A stretch of DNA of 6,751 nucleotides from an uncultured Oscillospiraceae bacterium (GCA_902465325.1 CABQMV010000107.1:1-6751); one strand, 5' to 3'. Positions 1 to 5,583 are shown, counted from the stretch's first letter. Made by a program: numbers and translations. The notes: generated by a model not told the origin, from the letters alone.

Positions 1-93
1 ATTACGCATATTTCCACCGGCGGTGGCGCTTCACTGGAGTTTTTGGAGGGAAAGGCACTTCCCGGAATTGCTTGCCTGATGGACAAAGAATAA
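1..93 (+). CDS. pgk: Phosphoglycerate kinase, C-terminal end (5' truncated by window)
   Basis: Reading frame 1 is open from the first base to the TAA at 91-93 and gives the last 30 residues of a phosphoglycerate kinase. The peptide begins ITHISTGGGASLEFLEGK and ends CLMDKE. The STGGGAS stretch is the conserved glycine-rich C-terminal nucleotide-binding segment of the family, and LEFLEGKxLPG is its usual continuation. The enzyme makes ATP from 1,3-bisphosphoglycerate and ADP in the cytoplasm. It sits 21 bases upstream of the preferred tpiA start on the same strand, as in the common clostridial gap-pgk-tpiA operon. Only the tail is visible, so nothing can be said about the catalytic core. Confidence 0.95.
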   Translation: MTHISTGGGASLEFLEGKALPGIACLMDKE

Positions 94-114
94 GAGAGAA
101 GGATGAGGATTACA

Positions 115-870
115 ATGAAAAGAACACCTATTATTGCTGGCAACTGGAAAATGAACAAAACACCGGAGGAAACAGCGGCTTTTATAAAGGAATTGCTGCC
201 GGAAATTAAGGAAAGTAAAAATGAGCTGATTGCTGCAGTGCCTTTTGTGTGTCTGCCGGCAGCTCTGGAAGCAGCCAAAGGCAGCAACCTGAAGATTGCC
301 GCCCAGAATATGCACTGGAAAGAAAGCGGTGCGTATACAGGGGAAGTTTCCGGTGCGATGCTAAAGAGCATGAATATTCCTTATGTGATTATTGGCCACT
401 CTGAGCGGAGAGAATATTTTGCAGAGACGGATGAAACGGTTAATCTGAAAGTAAAGGCAGCTTTTTCATATGGGATTACTCCTATTATTTGCTGCGGTGA
501 GACATTGGAGCAGAGAGAAGCCGGGATCATGGAGTCCTGGATCAGCGGACAGGTGAAGGCAGCCTTAAAGGATTTGACGGCAGAGCAGGTAAAGACACTG
601 GTCATTGCTTATGAACCCATTTGGGCCATTGGTACGGGAAAGACCGCTTCTAAGGAGCAGGCCAATGAGGTATGCACAATTATTCGGAAGGTAGTGGAAT
701 CCTTGTATGACAGGGAGACTGCCGAGACTATGCGGATTCAGTATGGCGGAAGTGTAAATGCCGCAAACAGCAGCGAGCTTTTTTCTATGGAGAATATTGA
801 CGGCGGCCTGGTTGGCGGCGCCAGCCTTAAGGTAAAAGATTTCTCTGTAATTGCCGGTTATGAAGCTTAA
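115..870 (+). CDS. tpiA: Triosephosphate isomerase
   Basis: Cytoplasmic glycolytic enzyme interconverting dihydroxyacetone phosphate and glyceraldehyde 3-phosphate. The 251-residue product has the normal family length and all signature residues. The substrate-binding N10 and K12 lie in AGNWKMN, the electrophilic H95 in IIGHSERR, and the catalytic base E167 in AYEPIWAIGTGKTA, which also carries the flexible loop 6. The phosphate-binding YGGSVN (210-215) and GGLVGGASLK (230-239) are also present. I place the start at ATG 115 because TPI proteins normally begin a few residues before the PIIAGNWKMN strand and a GAGG ribosome site (105-108) lies six bases upstream. An in-frame ATG at 103 would add four residues and is less likely. 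It is co-transcribed with pgk upstream, and its last 11 bases overlap the next gene. No key residue is missing, so I expect a functional enzyme. Confidence 0.97.
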   Translation: MKRTPIIAGNWKMNKTPEETAAFIKELLPEIKESKNELIAAVPFVCLPAALEAAKGSNLKIAAQNMHWKESGAYTGEVSGAMLKSMNIPYVIIGHSERREYFAETDETVNLKVKAAFSYGITPIICCGETLEQREAGIMESWISGQVKAALKDLTAEQVKTLVIAYEPIWAIGTGKTASKEQANEVCTIIRKVVESLYDRETAETMRIQYGGSVNAANSSELFSMENIDGGLVGGASLKVKDFSVIAGYEA

Positions 871-1567
871 AAAGGGATTGATAATTGGCATATGCGTAAG
901 CGTACTGCTTGTTATTTTTGCTTTTATCTACCTGTGGAGCCTGGGAGTATTCTCAGGTTCTGCTGGTATTGGTCCCAGAAATAAAACGGTGGAGGCAGCT
1001 GTTGTTCAAGAGCTGAATGCCAGACTTTCTCAGACTTTTGATGCGGGCAGCGGCTTTTCTCTGGTTTCGGCTGAGTCCTATGCGGCCATGTACCAGTCCC
1101 GTTTTCCTGAGGGCTCTGTGCTGTCCCCGGAGGACATAGACAAAGCCATCTATGAGGAGCACAACAATATTACTATTGAGCTTACCTTTCAGGGGCCGCG
1201 TCTTACTTTTGACGAATATAAAGTATTGGTATATGAGATTATGGAAGTAATCAGGGACAAGATGGACTGGTCTCCTCTGAGTATGCAGGTTTTCTATCAG
1301 CGGTATCCGGAGGGATCGGAGAGTTCGAATGTTCTGGCGTATGAATCGAGGATTCCCAGCTATCTGTTTGGAAAGGACCAGTCTACCGTTGTGAAGAGCA
1401 GCGGAACCCATTACAAAGTGGAGCTGGATGAAGAGACAGAGAAAAAAGCAAACATTTATTTTACCACCAAAAACATATATCTAACGGTTGTCAGTCTGAC
1501 GGTAATTGCTTTGTCTGCGCTTCTTATTGTGCGGACGGTGCGAAAGCACAGAAGATATAAGAGGTAG
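860..1567 (+). CDS. Uncharacterised two-helix membrane protein
   Basis: I do not recognise a family. The 235-residue product has a lysine-flanked hydrophobic N-terminal segment (about 7-32), a hydrophilic central domain of about 170 residues (35-203), a second hydrophobic segment (about 206-225), and a strongly basic tail ending RTVRKHRRYKR. By the positive-inside rule both ends should be cytoplasmic and the middle domain extracytoplasmic. The central domain is rich in acidic residues and aromatics, with no cysteine pairs and no enzyme motif that I can see. I prefer ATG 860, which overlaps the tpiA end by 11 bases. An in-frame TTG at 851 is the alternative. There is no clear ribosome binding site, so translation may be coupled to tpiA. 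A hairpin terminator follows 21 bases after the stop, making this the last gene of the glycolytic transcript. The reading frame is credible because it is long, has a clear topology and lies tightly in an operon, but its function is unknown. Confidence 0.8.
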   Translation: MKLKKGLIIGICVSVLLVIFAFIYLWSLGVFSGSAGIGPRNKTVEAAVVQELNARLSQTFDAGSGFSLVSAESYAAMYQSRFPEGSVLSPEDIDKAIYEEHNNITIELTFQGPRLTFDEYKVLVYEIMEVIRDKMDWSPLSMQVFYQRYPEGSESSNVLAYESRIPSYLFGKDQSTVVKSSGTHYKVELDEETEKKANIYFTTKNIYLTVVSLTVIALSALLIVRTVRKHRRYKR

Positions 1568-1588
1568 GCGGCTCGGCAGGATAATAGG

Positions 1589-1633
1589 AGTCTCTATGGG
1601 TATAAGGCTATCCGTGGAGGCTTTTGTTATTTT
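1589..1633 (+). terminator. Intrinsic terminator of the pgk-tpiA operon
   Basis: Bases 1589-1602 (AGTCTCTATGGGTA) can pair with 1609-1622 (TATCCGTGGAGGCT) over 14 positions, four of them G-U pairs, with a six-base loop TAAGGC. The stem runs into an interrupted T-rich tail (TTTTGTTATTTT, 1622-1633). It lies 21 bases beyond the stop of the membrane protein gene. This is the expected form and place of a rho-independent terminator, although the T-tract is broken by G and A, so termination may be incomplete. The pairing was done by eye and not folded computationally. Confidence 0.7.
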
Positions 1634-1688
1634 CCGAAAGATTATGAGGCGAAACTGAAATCATACTTATTATTTAGGTTCTGAGAAT

Positions 1689-1856
1689 TTTGAGTGTGAA
1701 ATTTTAATATTTTTTTGGGAGTTTTTTCATGTTTGGTGTAAAAAAGGGCGTGCTGCCATGGAATTTTGCACTTTTTCACACTTGTTTTTTAGGTCTGAAA
1801 AATTTTGAGTGTGATTTTTACACTTAAAAATGCGAAAATGATACGTTTGAGTGTGA
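1689..1856 (+). repeat. Three direct copies of TTTGAGTGTGA, plus one inverted copy
   Basis: The 11-base element TTTGAGTGTGA occurs exactly at 1689-1699, 1804-1814 and 1846-1856. It is usually preceded by AA/AT bases and followed by A/T-rich sequence. An inverted version (TCACACTT, 1776-1783) lies between copies one and two. The first two copies belong to a longer duplication: TTTAGG, then CTGA, then AATTTTGAGTGTGA (1673-1699 and 1788-1814). Start-to-start distances are 115 and 42 bases, close to 11 and 4 turns of B-DNA. The last copy ends about 70 bases before the predicted start of transcription. Binding sites for a regulator are plausible, but no protein is identified. Confidence 0.65.
1803..1829. 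repeat. Hairpin or dyad built on the second TTTGAGTGTGA copy
   Basis: TTTTGAGTGTGA (1803-1814) can pair with TTACACTTAAAA (1818-1829) over 12 positions, two of them G-U, leaving a three-base TTT loop. As DNA this is an imperfect inverted repeat centred on the repeated element, so copy two could be a two-armed operator. As RNA it would be a weak, AU-rich hairpin. There is no GC-rich stem or T-tract, so it is not a typical terminator. Confidence 0.45.
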
Positions 1857-1884
1857 AAATCCGGAAACAGAACAATGGAAGAGC

Positions 1885-1901
1885 GTATGCTTGACTCATA
1901 C
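1885..1901. promoter_or_regulatory. Dyad GTATG-N7-CATAC across the -35 box (candidate operator)
   Basis: GTATG (1885-1889) and CATAC (1897-1901) form a perfect five-base inverted repeat separated by seven bases. The -35 hexamer TTGACT (1891-1896) lies entirely within the spacer. A repressor bound here would block polymerase. The arms are short and a chance match cannot be excluded, so this is a candidate site only. Confidence 0.35.
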
Positions 1902-1919
1902 CCGGAACTGTAATACAAT
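1891..1919 (+). promoter_or_regulatory. Sigma-A promoter for the oxidoreductase-glycosyltransferase unit
   Basis: The -35 TTGACT (1891-1896) matches TTGACA at five of six positions and the -10 TACAAT (1914-1919) matches TATAAT at five of six. The spacer is exactly 17 bases. Transcription should begin near 1926, giving a leader of about 170 bases before the ATG at 2096. It is the best promoter match in the gap and lies downstream of the tpiA-operon terminator, so the following genes probably form their own transcription unit. Confidence 0.8.
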
Positions 1920-1924
1920 AATTA

Positions 1925-2023
1925 ATGTTTGATAAAGCAGTAGACGCAGTGCTTCAGAAAAATACCGGCATGGATCAGAGTCAGTTCCTTTTCTGTATCA
2001 TACAGCATTCCTCCGTTTTTTAA
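1925..2023 (+). CDS. Possible 32-residue leader ORF
   Basis: ATG 1925 opens a frame of 32 codons (MFDKAVDAVLQK near the start, ending HSSVF) closed by TAA at 2021-2023. It begins almost exactly at the predicted transcription start, so it would have to be translated without a leader or not at all. I see no ribosome site. Its stop codon lies in the loop of the terminator-like hairpin at 2009-2041, the geometry expected of a leader peptide in attenuation. There is no run of a single amino acid codon that would name a sensed amino acid. Treat it as a hypothesis. Confidence 0.2.
   Translation: MFDKAVDAVLQKNTGMDQSQFLFCIIQHSSVF
1993..2005. repeat. Perfect 13-base dyad CTGTATcATACAG in the leader
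   Basis: Bases 1993-2005 read CTGTAT-C-ATACAG, a perfect inverted repeat about 68-80 bases after the predicted transcription start. In RNA it could form only a short five-base stem with a tight loop. In DNA it resembles a compact operator. No matching second site was seen in the window. Confidence 0.35.
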
Positions 2024-2041
2024 TGGCAGGAGGACTTTTTT
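2009..2041 (+). terminator. Attenuator-like hairpin in the oxidoreductase leader
   Basis: TCCTCC (2009-2014) pairs with GGAGGA (2029-2034), with one more possible G-C pair (2015 with 2027) across a bulged A. TTTTTT follows at 2036-2041. This has the layout of a small intrinsic terminator inside the untranslated leader, between the promoter at 1891-1919 and the gene start at 2096. The stem is short and the loop large, so termination would be weak or conditional. The AGGAGG at 2028-2033 would be an excellent ribosome site, but no start codon follows at the right distance, which favours a structural role. Confidence 0.4.
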
Positions 2042-2095
2042 ATTTACAGGAAGACATAGATCCATATGAATTTTAGACAAGAAATGGAGAGTACT

Positions 2096-3673
2096 ATGTT
2101 GGAGAAACAAAAAACAGCGATTATAATTGGTGCGGGACCTGCAGGCTTGACAGCCGCCTACCAATTATTGAAGGAAACGGATATCAAGCCGGTGATTGTA
2201 GAGGCCAGCGGCGAGATTGGCGGAATTTCCCGGACCGTGGTACATAACGGAAATCGAATGGATATAGGGGGACACCGCTTTTTTTCAAAGGATGAAAGGG
2301 TGATGGCCTTTTGGCAGCATTTAATGCCTTTGCAGGGAGCTCCCGCAAAGGATGACGCACTGCTGGGCCGGGAGAGAGAGTACAATCCTGGAGGCCCCGA
2401 TCCGGAACAGGAAGAAATTGTCATGCTGCTCCGGACCAGGGTATCCAGGATTTATTTTATGCGTAAATTTTTTGACTATCCCATTACACTGAGCTGGGAC
2501 ACATTAAAAAATATGGGCTTTTCCAATACCGTAAAGGCAGGCTTTGGCTATATGAAGTCTGCAATTTTCAAGAAGAAAGAGGATTCTCTGAAGAATTTCT
2601 ATATCAACCGGTTTGGCGCACCTCTTTATAAAATGTTTTTTGAAGATTACACCGAAAAGGTATGGGGGGTAAACCCCTCTGAAATCTCGGCAGACTGGGG
2701 AGCACAGCGGGTGAAGGGACTTTCTCTGATGAAGGCAGTATCTGCCGTGATCAAGAAAGCGTTTACGCCAAAGAAAAAAAGTCTGGAGGCTCAGAAGGAA
2801 GTAGAAACTTCTCTGATTGAGCAATTTATTTATCCCAAAAAGGGACCGGGCCAGTTATGGGAGACATTAGCCGGTGAGGTGGAGCGGCTGGGTGGTACGA
2901 TTCTAATGCACACTTCTGTAGAATCCATACGGCAGGAGAATGGAAAAATACAGGAAATAATGGTACATACGGCAGAGGGTAAGCAAACGCTGCAGGGAGA
3001 CTACATTTTTTCTACTATGCCAATAAAGGATTTGATTCAGGCCCTTGGCACGCCTGTGCCGGAGACAGTCCGGTCGATTGCTGAAAATCTGCCTTACCGA
3101 GACTTTATTACAGTGGGGCTGTTAGTGGACAAGCTGAAAATCAGAAATCAGACGGAGACCAAAACTGTAAATAATATTGTGCCTGACTGCTGGATTTATA
3201 TTCAGGACAGAGATGTGAAAATGGGAAGGCTCCAGATCTTTAACAACTGGTCGCCTTATATGGTAAAAGATTTTGCAAACACAGTTTGGATTGGACTGGA
3301 GTATTTCTGCAATGAGGGGGACGCCATGTGGAATACGCCTGAGAAGGATTTTATAGCCTTTGCTATAGAAGAACTGGCCAAGATCGGTATTATTGACAGC
3401 GCAGACGTAAAAGACTCTGTCTGTGTAAAGGTTAAAAAGGCGTATCCTGCTTATTTTGGCACCTACTCAGAGTTTGATAAAGTTAAGGACTATTTAAATA
3501 CTATTGAAAATCTGTATTGTATTGGCAGAAACGGACAGCATCGGTACAATAATATGGATCACTCCATGCTCACAGCCATGGTTGCTGTAGATGTTATTAA
3601 AACCGGAAGCAACAATAAGGAGCAGATTTGGAATGTTAACACTGAAAAAGAATATCACGAGAAAAAATCTTGA
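2096..3673 (+). CDS. UDP-galactopyranose-mutase-like FAD-dependent oxidoreductase
   Basis: A 525-residue FAD flavoprotein. Near the N-terminus is the dinucleotide-binding fold: strand TAIII, GAGPAG (12-17) as the GxGxxG turn, and E36 for the ribose hydroxyls. It is followed by IGGISRT (41-47) and GGHRFFSK (58-65). The middle holds the substrate domain with DYTEKVWG (184-191). Near the C-terminus is a second FAD-contacting motif, IGRNGQHRYNNMDHS (476-490). This arrangement fits the amine oxidase/UDP-galactopyranose mutase/protoporphyrinogen oxidase superfamily, in the branch with RNGxHRYNNxDHSMLTAM. I choose ATG 2096 because GGAGA (2086-2090) lies five bases upstream and the next residues lead directly into the Rossmann strand. 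In-frame ATGs at 2084 and 2066 would add 4 or 10 residues. There is no signal peptide or membrane segment, so it should be cytoplasmic. It overlaps the next gene, a membrane glycosyltransferase, by 41 bases, suggesting a joint role in glycan synthesis. The exact reaction (sugar ring isomerisation or redox change of a sugar or lipid) is unknown. Confidence 0.88.
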   Translation: MLEKQKTAIIIGAGPAGLTAAYQLLKETDIKPVIVEASGEIGGISRTVVHNGNRMDIGGHRFFSKDERVMAFWQHLMPLQGAPAKDDALLGREREYNPGGPDPEQEEIVMLLRTRVSRIYFMRKFFDYPITLSWDTLKNMGFSNTVKAGFGYMKSAIFKKKEDSLKNFYINRFGAPLYKMFFEDYTEKVWGVNPSEISADWGAQRVKGLSLMKAVSAVIKKAFTPKKKSLEAQKEVETSLIEQFIYPKKGPGQLWETLAGEVERLGGTILMHTSVESIRQENGKIQEIMVHTAEGKQTLQGDYIFSTMPIKDLIQALGTPVPETVRSIAENLPYRDFITVGLLVDKLKIRNQTETKTVNNIVPDCWIYIQDRDVKMGRLQIFNNWSPYMVKDFANTVWIGLEYFCNEGDAMWNTPEKDFIAFAIEELAKIGIIDSADVKDSVCVKVKKAYPAYFGTYSEFDKVKDYLNTIENLYCIGRNGQHRYNNMDHSMLTAMVAVDVIKTGSNNKEQIWNVNTEKEYHEKKS

Positions 3674-5174
3674 CTGGAAGGTCCTGATCTGTGCCTGTTT
3701 GGCCGTCAATATTCTGTTTTTGTTTGTACAGCCCAAGGAAGAGATTGGGACAGTGGTTGCTATTGTCGGCATGACAGGATTGATTACAGCTGCCTTGCTG
3801 ATTCATATGTGGCAGGGACTGAGGCAGGAACAGCTGATTATATTGATTTTAATAGCCGGTTTTATTTTGAGACTGGCATATGTGCTGTATACGGGGATCC
3901 ATACGAGACAGCACGATGTTTATAATTTTGACGGCGGAATTGGCCATGCAGGGTACATCAGTTACTTTCTGGATACTTTCCAGCTGCCGGATTTTGATCC
4001 GCGGGATAAATTTCAGTATTACCATCCTATGCTGCACCATGTTGTGGCCGCCGTGTGGATGCGGATTAATCTGCAACTGGGAATGGCCTTTGAAACGGCC
4101 TGCAAAAGCGTGCAGCTGCTTACGCTGTTTTATTCCTCCGCGTGTATGCTGATTGCGTACAGAATTTTTAGGCTTTTCAAATGGGAGGGGCTGGCGCTTC
4201 TTGTTCCTACTGCGCTTGTGTGCCTGCATCCGTCGCTGATCATATTGGCAGGCAGTATTAACAATGATATTCTTTCTGTTACGCTGATGTTTGCTTCGGT
4301 CTATGCGGCTATGCGCTGGAACCGAAAGCCTACCGTGAAGCGTATTATTCCGGTGGCGCTGTGTATCGGCGGCGCGATGATGGCGAAGACGTCAGGCGTC
4401 CTAGTAGCGCCGGCTGTGGCTTTTTTGTTTTTGCGAAAGGCCTGGAAAGACAGGCAGCATTTGAAAAAATACCTGGTTCAATTTCTGATTTTTGGTGTGA
4501 TTTGTATCCCGTTAGGACTGTGGTGGAGCGTATACTGTAATATTCGGTGGGATGTTCCTCTTGGATATGTTCCCACAATTAACAAAAAGCTTGCGGATTA
4601 CAGTGTATGGGAGCGTTTCTTTGCTTTTGAAAAAAATAGCATTATTTATATGGCCTGGGAATCCAATCCGATTTTGGATTATTCTGAATATAATATACCG
4701 TTAGCGCTTCTGAAGACTTCTCTGTTTGACGAGAGAACGCTGTTTTTCAGTCCCCGCATGGAGGGCGCCGGGCGGCTGGATTATGCCGGCTACAGTATAT
4801 CCGTGGTTCTGTTTTGGGTAAATCTTCTGCTGGTGGCAATCTCCCTATTGGCAATGATTATACTGGCTGTTAAGCGGGAACGCTTTAAAAATAGGGGAGA
4901 AGGGGTCTTTTTCTTCCTCCTCTGGTTCGTTCTGCTTGCTATGTTTGTCATATTCTGTTTTCAGCATCCAACGACCTGTACGCAGGAATTTCGCTATGCT
5001 GTGCCTACGCTGCTTACAGGGGCTGTTTTTATTGGGAAATTTATTGCGTATCTCAAGGAAAAGGTACCGGAAACATCAAGACTCAGAAAAGCGGCACTGG
5101 GCATTATCTCAGGGGGAACAGCAGGATTTTGCTGCCTGTCCTACGCCTTATATACCTTATTAGGTATGCGGTGA
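3633..5174 (+). CDS. Polytopic GT-C (GT39-like) glycosyltransferase
   Basis: A 513-residue integral membrane protein with about 12-13 hydrophobic segments (for example near 14-32, 39-58, 67-88, 158-177, 186-203, 279-302, 386-414, 424-446, 457-475, 485-509). The first large loop after the third helix carries RQHDV (92-96), with D95 in the position of the acidic residue expected in GT-C enzymes, and then FQYYHPMLHH (127-136). Further in are GSINND (207-212) and near the end TCTQEFRYAVP (448-458). These resemble family-39-type transferases, which move a sugar from a polyprenyl-phosphate donor to an acceptor on the outer face of the membrane. I choose ATG 3633, ten bases after AAGGAG (3617-3622). 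An in-frame ATG at 3591 would add 14 residues lying inside the previous gene. It overlaps that gene by 41 bases, so the two are probably translated together. No terminator follows, and transcription could continue into secG. Donor and acceptor cannot be told from sequence. Confidence 0.85.
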   Translation: MLTLKKNITRKNLDWKVLICACLAVNILFLFVQPKEEIGTVVAIVGMTGLITAALLIHMWQGLRQEQLIILILIAGFILRLAYVLYTGIHTRQHDVYNFDGGIGHAGYISYFLDTFQLPDFDPRDKFQYYHPMLHHVVAAVWMRINLQLGMAFETACKSVQLLTLFYSSACMLIAYRIFRLFKWEGLALLVPTALVCLHPSLIILAGSINNDILSVTLMFASVYAAMRWNRKPTVKRIIPVALCIGGAMMAKTSGVLVAPAVAFLFLRKAWKDRQHLKKYLVQFLIFGVICIPLGLWWSVYCNIRWDVPLGYVPTINKKLADYSVWERFFAFEKNSIIYMAWESNPILDYSEYNIPLALLKTSLFDERTLFFSPRMEGAGRLDYAGYSISVVLFWVNLLLVAISLLAMIILAVKRERFKNRGEGVFFFLLWFVLLAMFVIFCFQHPTTCTQEFRYAVPTLLTGAVFIGKFIAYLKEKVPETSRLRKAALGIISGGTAGFCCLSYALYTLLGMR

Positions 5175-5184
5175 GAAACGGGTA

Positions 5185-5213
5185 TTGTCAAATGGAAAGA
5201 TATATGGTACAAT
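5185..5213 (+). promoter_or_regulatory. Extended -10 sigma-A promoter of secG
   Basis: The -35 TTGTCA (5185-5190) and -10 TACAAT (5208-5213) each match the consensus at five of six positions, with a 17-base spacer. A TG at 5205-5206, one base before the -10, gives the extended -10 form. Transcription should start near 5220, leaving a leader of only about 25 bases that is mostly ribosome binding site. The promoter begins 10 bases after the glycosyltransferase stop, so secG is uncoupled from the upstream pair, though read-through may add to it. Confidence 0.85.
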
Positions 5214-5244
5214 CTTATTTGTGTAATCTTTGGAGGTGTTAAGC

Positions 5245-5493
5245 GTGGTAGCGTTGAAGATAATAATTGGTGTTGTATATTTGTTAATCTGTATCGGTCT
5301 TATTATTCTGGTATTGCTTCAGGAGAGCAAATCCGGTGGTGTAGGAGCGATTACCGGCGGGACGGATACATTTTTCGGAAAGGGAAAGACTAATACCAGA
5401 GAAGGATTGCTCAACAAGCTGACTGTTGTATTGTCTATCTTTTTTGCTGTAACAGCAATTGTTTTCGGTGTGATTATGAAAGCGAATTTCTGA
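5245..5493 (+). CDS. secG: Preprotein translocase subunit SecG
   Basis: Small membrane subunit of the SecYEG channel, which helps SecA-driven export of proteins across the cytoplasmic membrane. The 82-residue product has two hydrophobic helices (about 3-25 and 59-79). Between them is the conserved loop with LLQESKSGGVGAITGG (24-39) and FFGKGKTNTREGLLNKLT (43-60), which match the family's LLQ-GK-GG and FG...LxKxT pattern. I place the start at GTG 5245 because GGAGG (5232-5236) lies eight bases upstream. The in-frame TTG at 5230 would put the ribosome site inside the coding region. The product length is normal for SecG. It has its own promoter and is followed 20 bases later by a strong terminator. 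secG next to rnr is a common Gram-positive arrangement. Confidence 0.94.
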   Translation: MVALKIIIGVVYLLICIGLIILVLLQESKSGGVGAITGGTDTFFGKGKTNTREGLLNKLTVVLSIFFAVTAIVFGVIMKANF

Positions 5494-5513
5494 TTCCGCA
5501 AGGAAGGATATAC

Positions 5514-5546
5514 AGCCGTGGGCAAGCTTTGCTCACGGCTTTTTTT
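5514..5546 (+). terminator. Intrinsic terminator after secG
   Basis: AGCCGTGGGC (5514-5523) pairs with GCTCACGGCT (5531-5540) over ten positions with a single G-U. Two more A-T pairs are possible inside, leaving a three-base loop. Seven T residues follow (5540-5546). This is a textbook rho-independent terminator and the strongest in the window. It ends only 37 bases before the preferred rnr start, which leaves no room for a complete promoter in between. Confidence 0.92.
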
Positions 5547-5567
5547 GATGAAGCGGGTTAAGAGAGC

Positions 5568-5572
5568 GGAGG
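5568..5572 (+). promoter_or_regulatory. Ribosome binding site deciding the rnr start
   Basis: GGAGG lies 11 bases before ATG 5584. This is slightly long but clearly better than anything in front of the in-frame ATG 5548, which is preceded by the T-run of the secG terminator. It therefore supports the shorter rnr product. Confidence 0.6.
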
Positions 5573-5583
5573 ATGCAAAGGGA

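Larger units (their letters stand above)
1634..1890. other. AT-rich non-coding stretch between two operons
   Basis: I see no convincing gene on either strand here. The stretch is visibly richer in A and T than the flanking genes, with many T and A runs, and short frames have no plausible ribosome site. Its notable content is the repeated GAGTGTGA element described separately, plus a duplicated block starting TTTAGG (1673-1699 and 1788-1814). It lies between the terminator of the tpiA operon and the promoter at 1891-1919, so an upstream regulatory role for the oxidoreductase gene is the simplest reading. Confidence 0.6.

Noticed and set aside
103..114. Upstream ATG 103 as the tpiA start
   Set aside because: It adds four residues to a protein whose family begins just before the NWKMN strand, and its ribosome site would abut the ATG. 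ATG 115 has GAGG at six bases.
953..1411. Long - strand frame opposite the membrane protein gene
   Set aside because: It has no recognisable motif or start signal. The + strand frame is longer, has clear membrane topology and fits the operon.
1634..1890. CRISPR array or mobile-element end suggested by the GAGTGTGA repeats
   Set aside because: The copies are short, unequally spaced (115 and 42 bases) and partly inverted, with no regular spacers, no cas genes and no transposase.
2066..2095. ATG 2066 or 2084 as the oxidoreductase start
   Set aside because: ATG 2096 has GGAGA five bases upstream and leads at once into the FAD-binding strand. The purine-rich site before 2066 (2049-2053) is about 13 bases away. 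The choice is likely but not proven.
3591..3632. Upstream ATG 3591 as the glycosyltransferase start
   Set aside because: It would enlarge the overlap with the oxidoreductase gene to 83 bases and lacks a good ribosome site, while ATG 3633 has AAGGAG ten bases upstream.
5152..5167. ATACCT-TATT-AGGTAT inverted repeat at the end of the glycosyltransferase gene as a terminator
   Set aside because: It has only six A/T-rich pairs, lies within the coding region and has no following T-tract.
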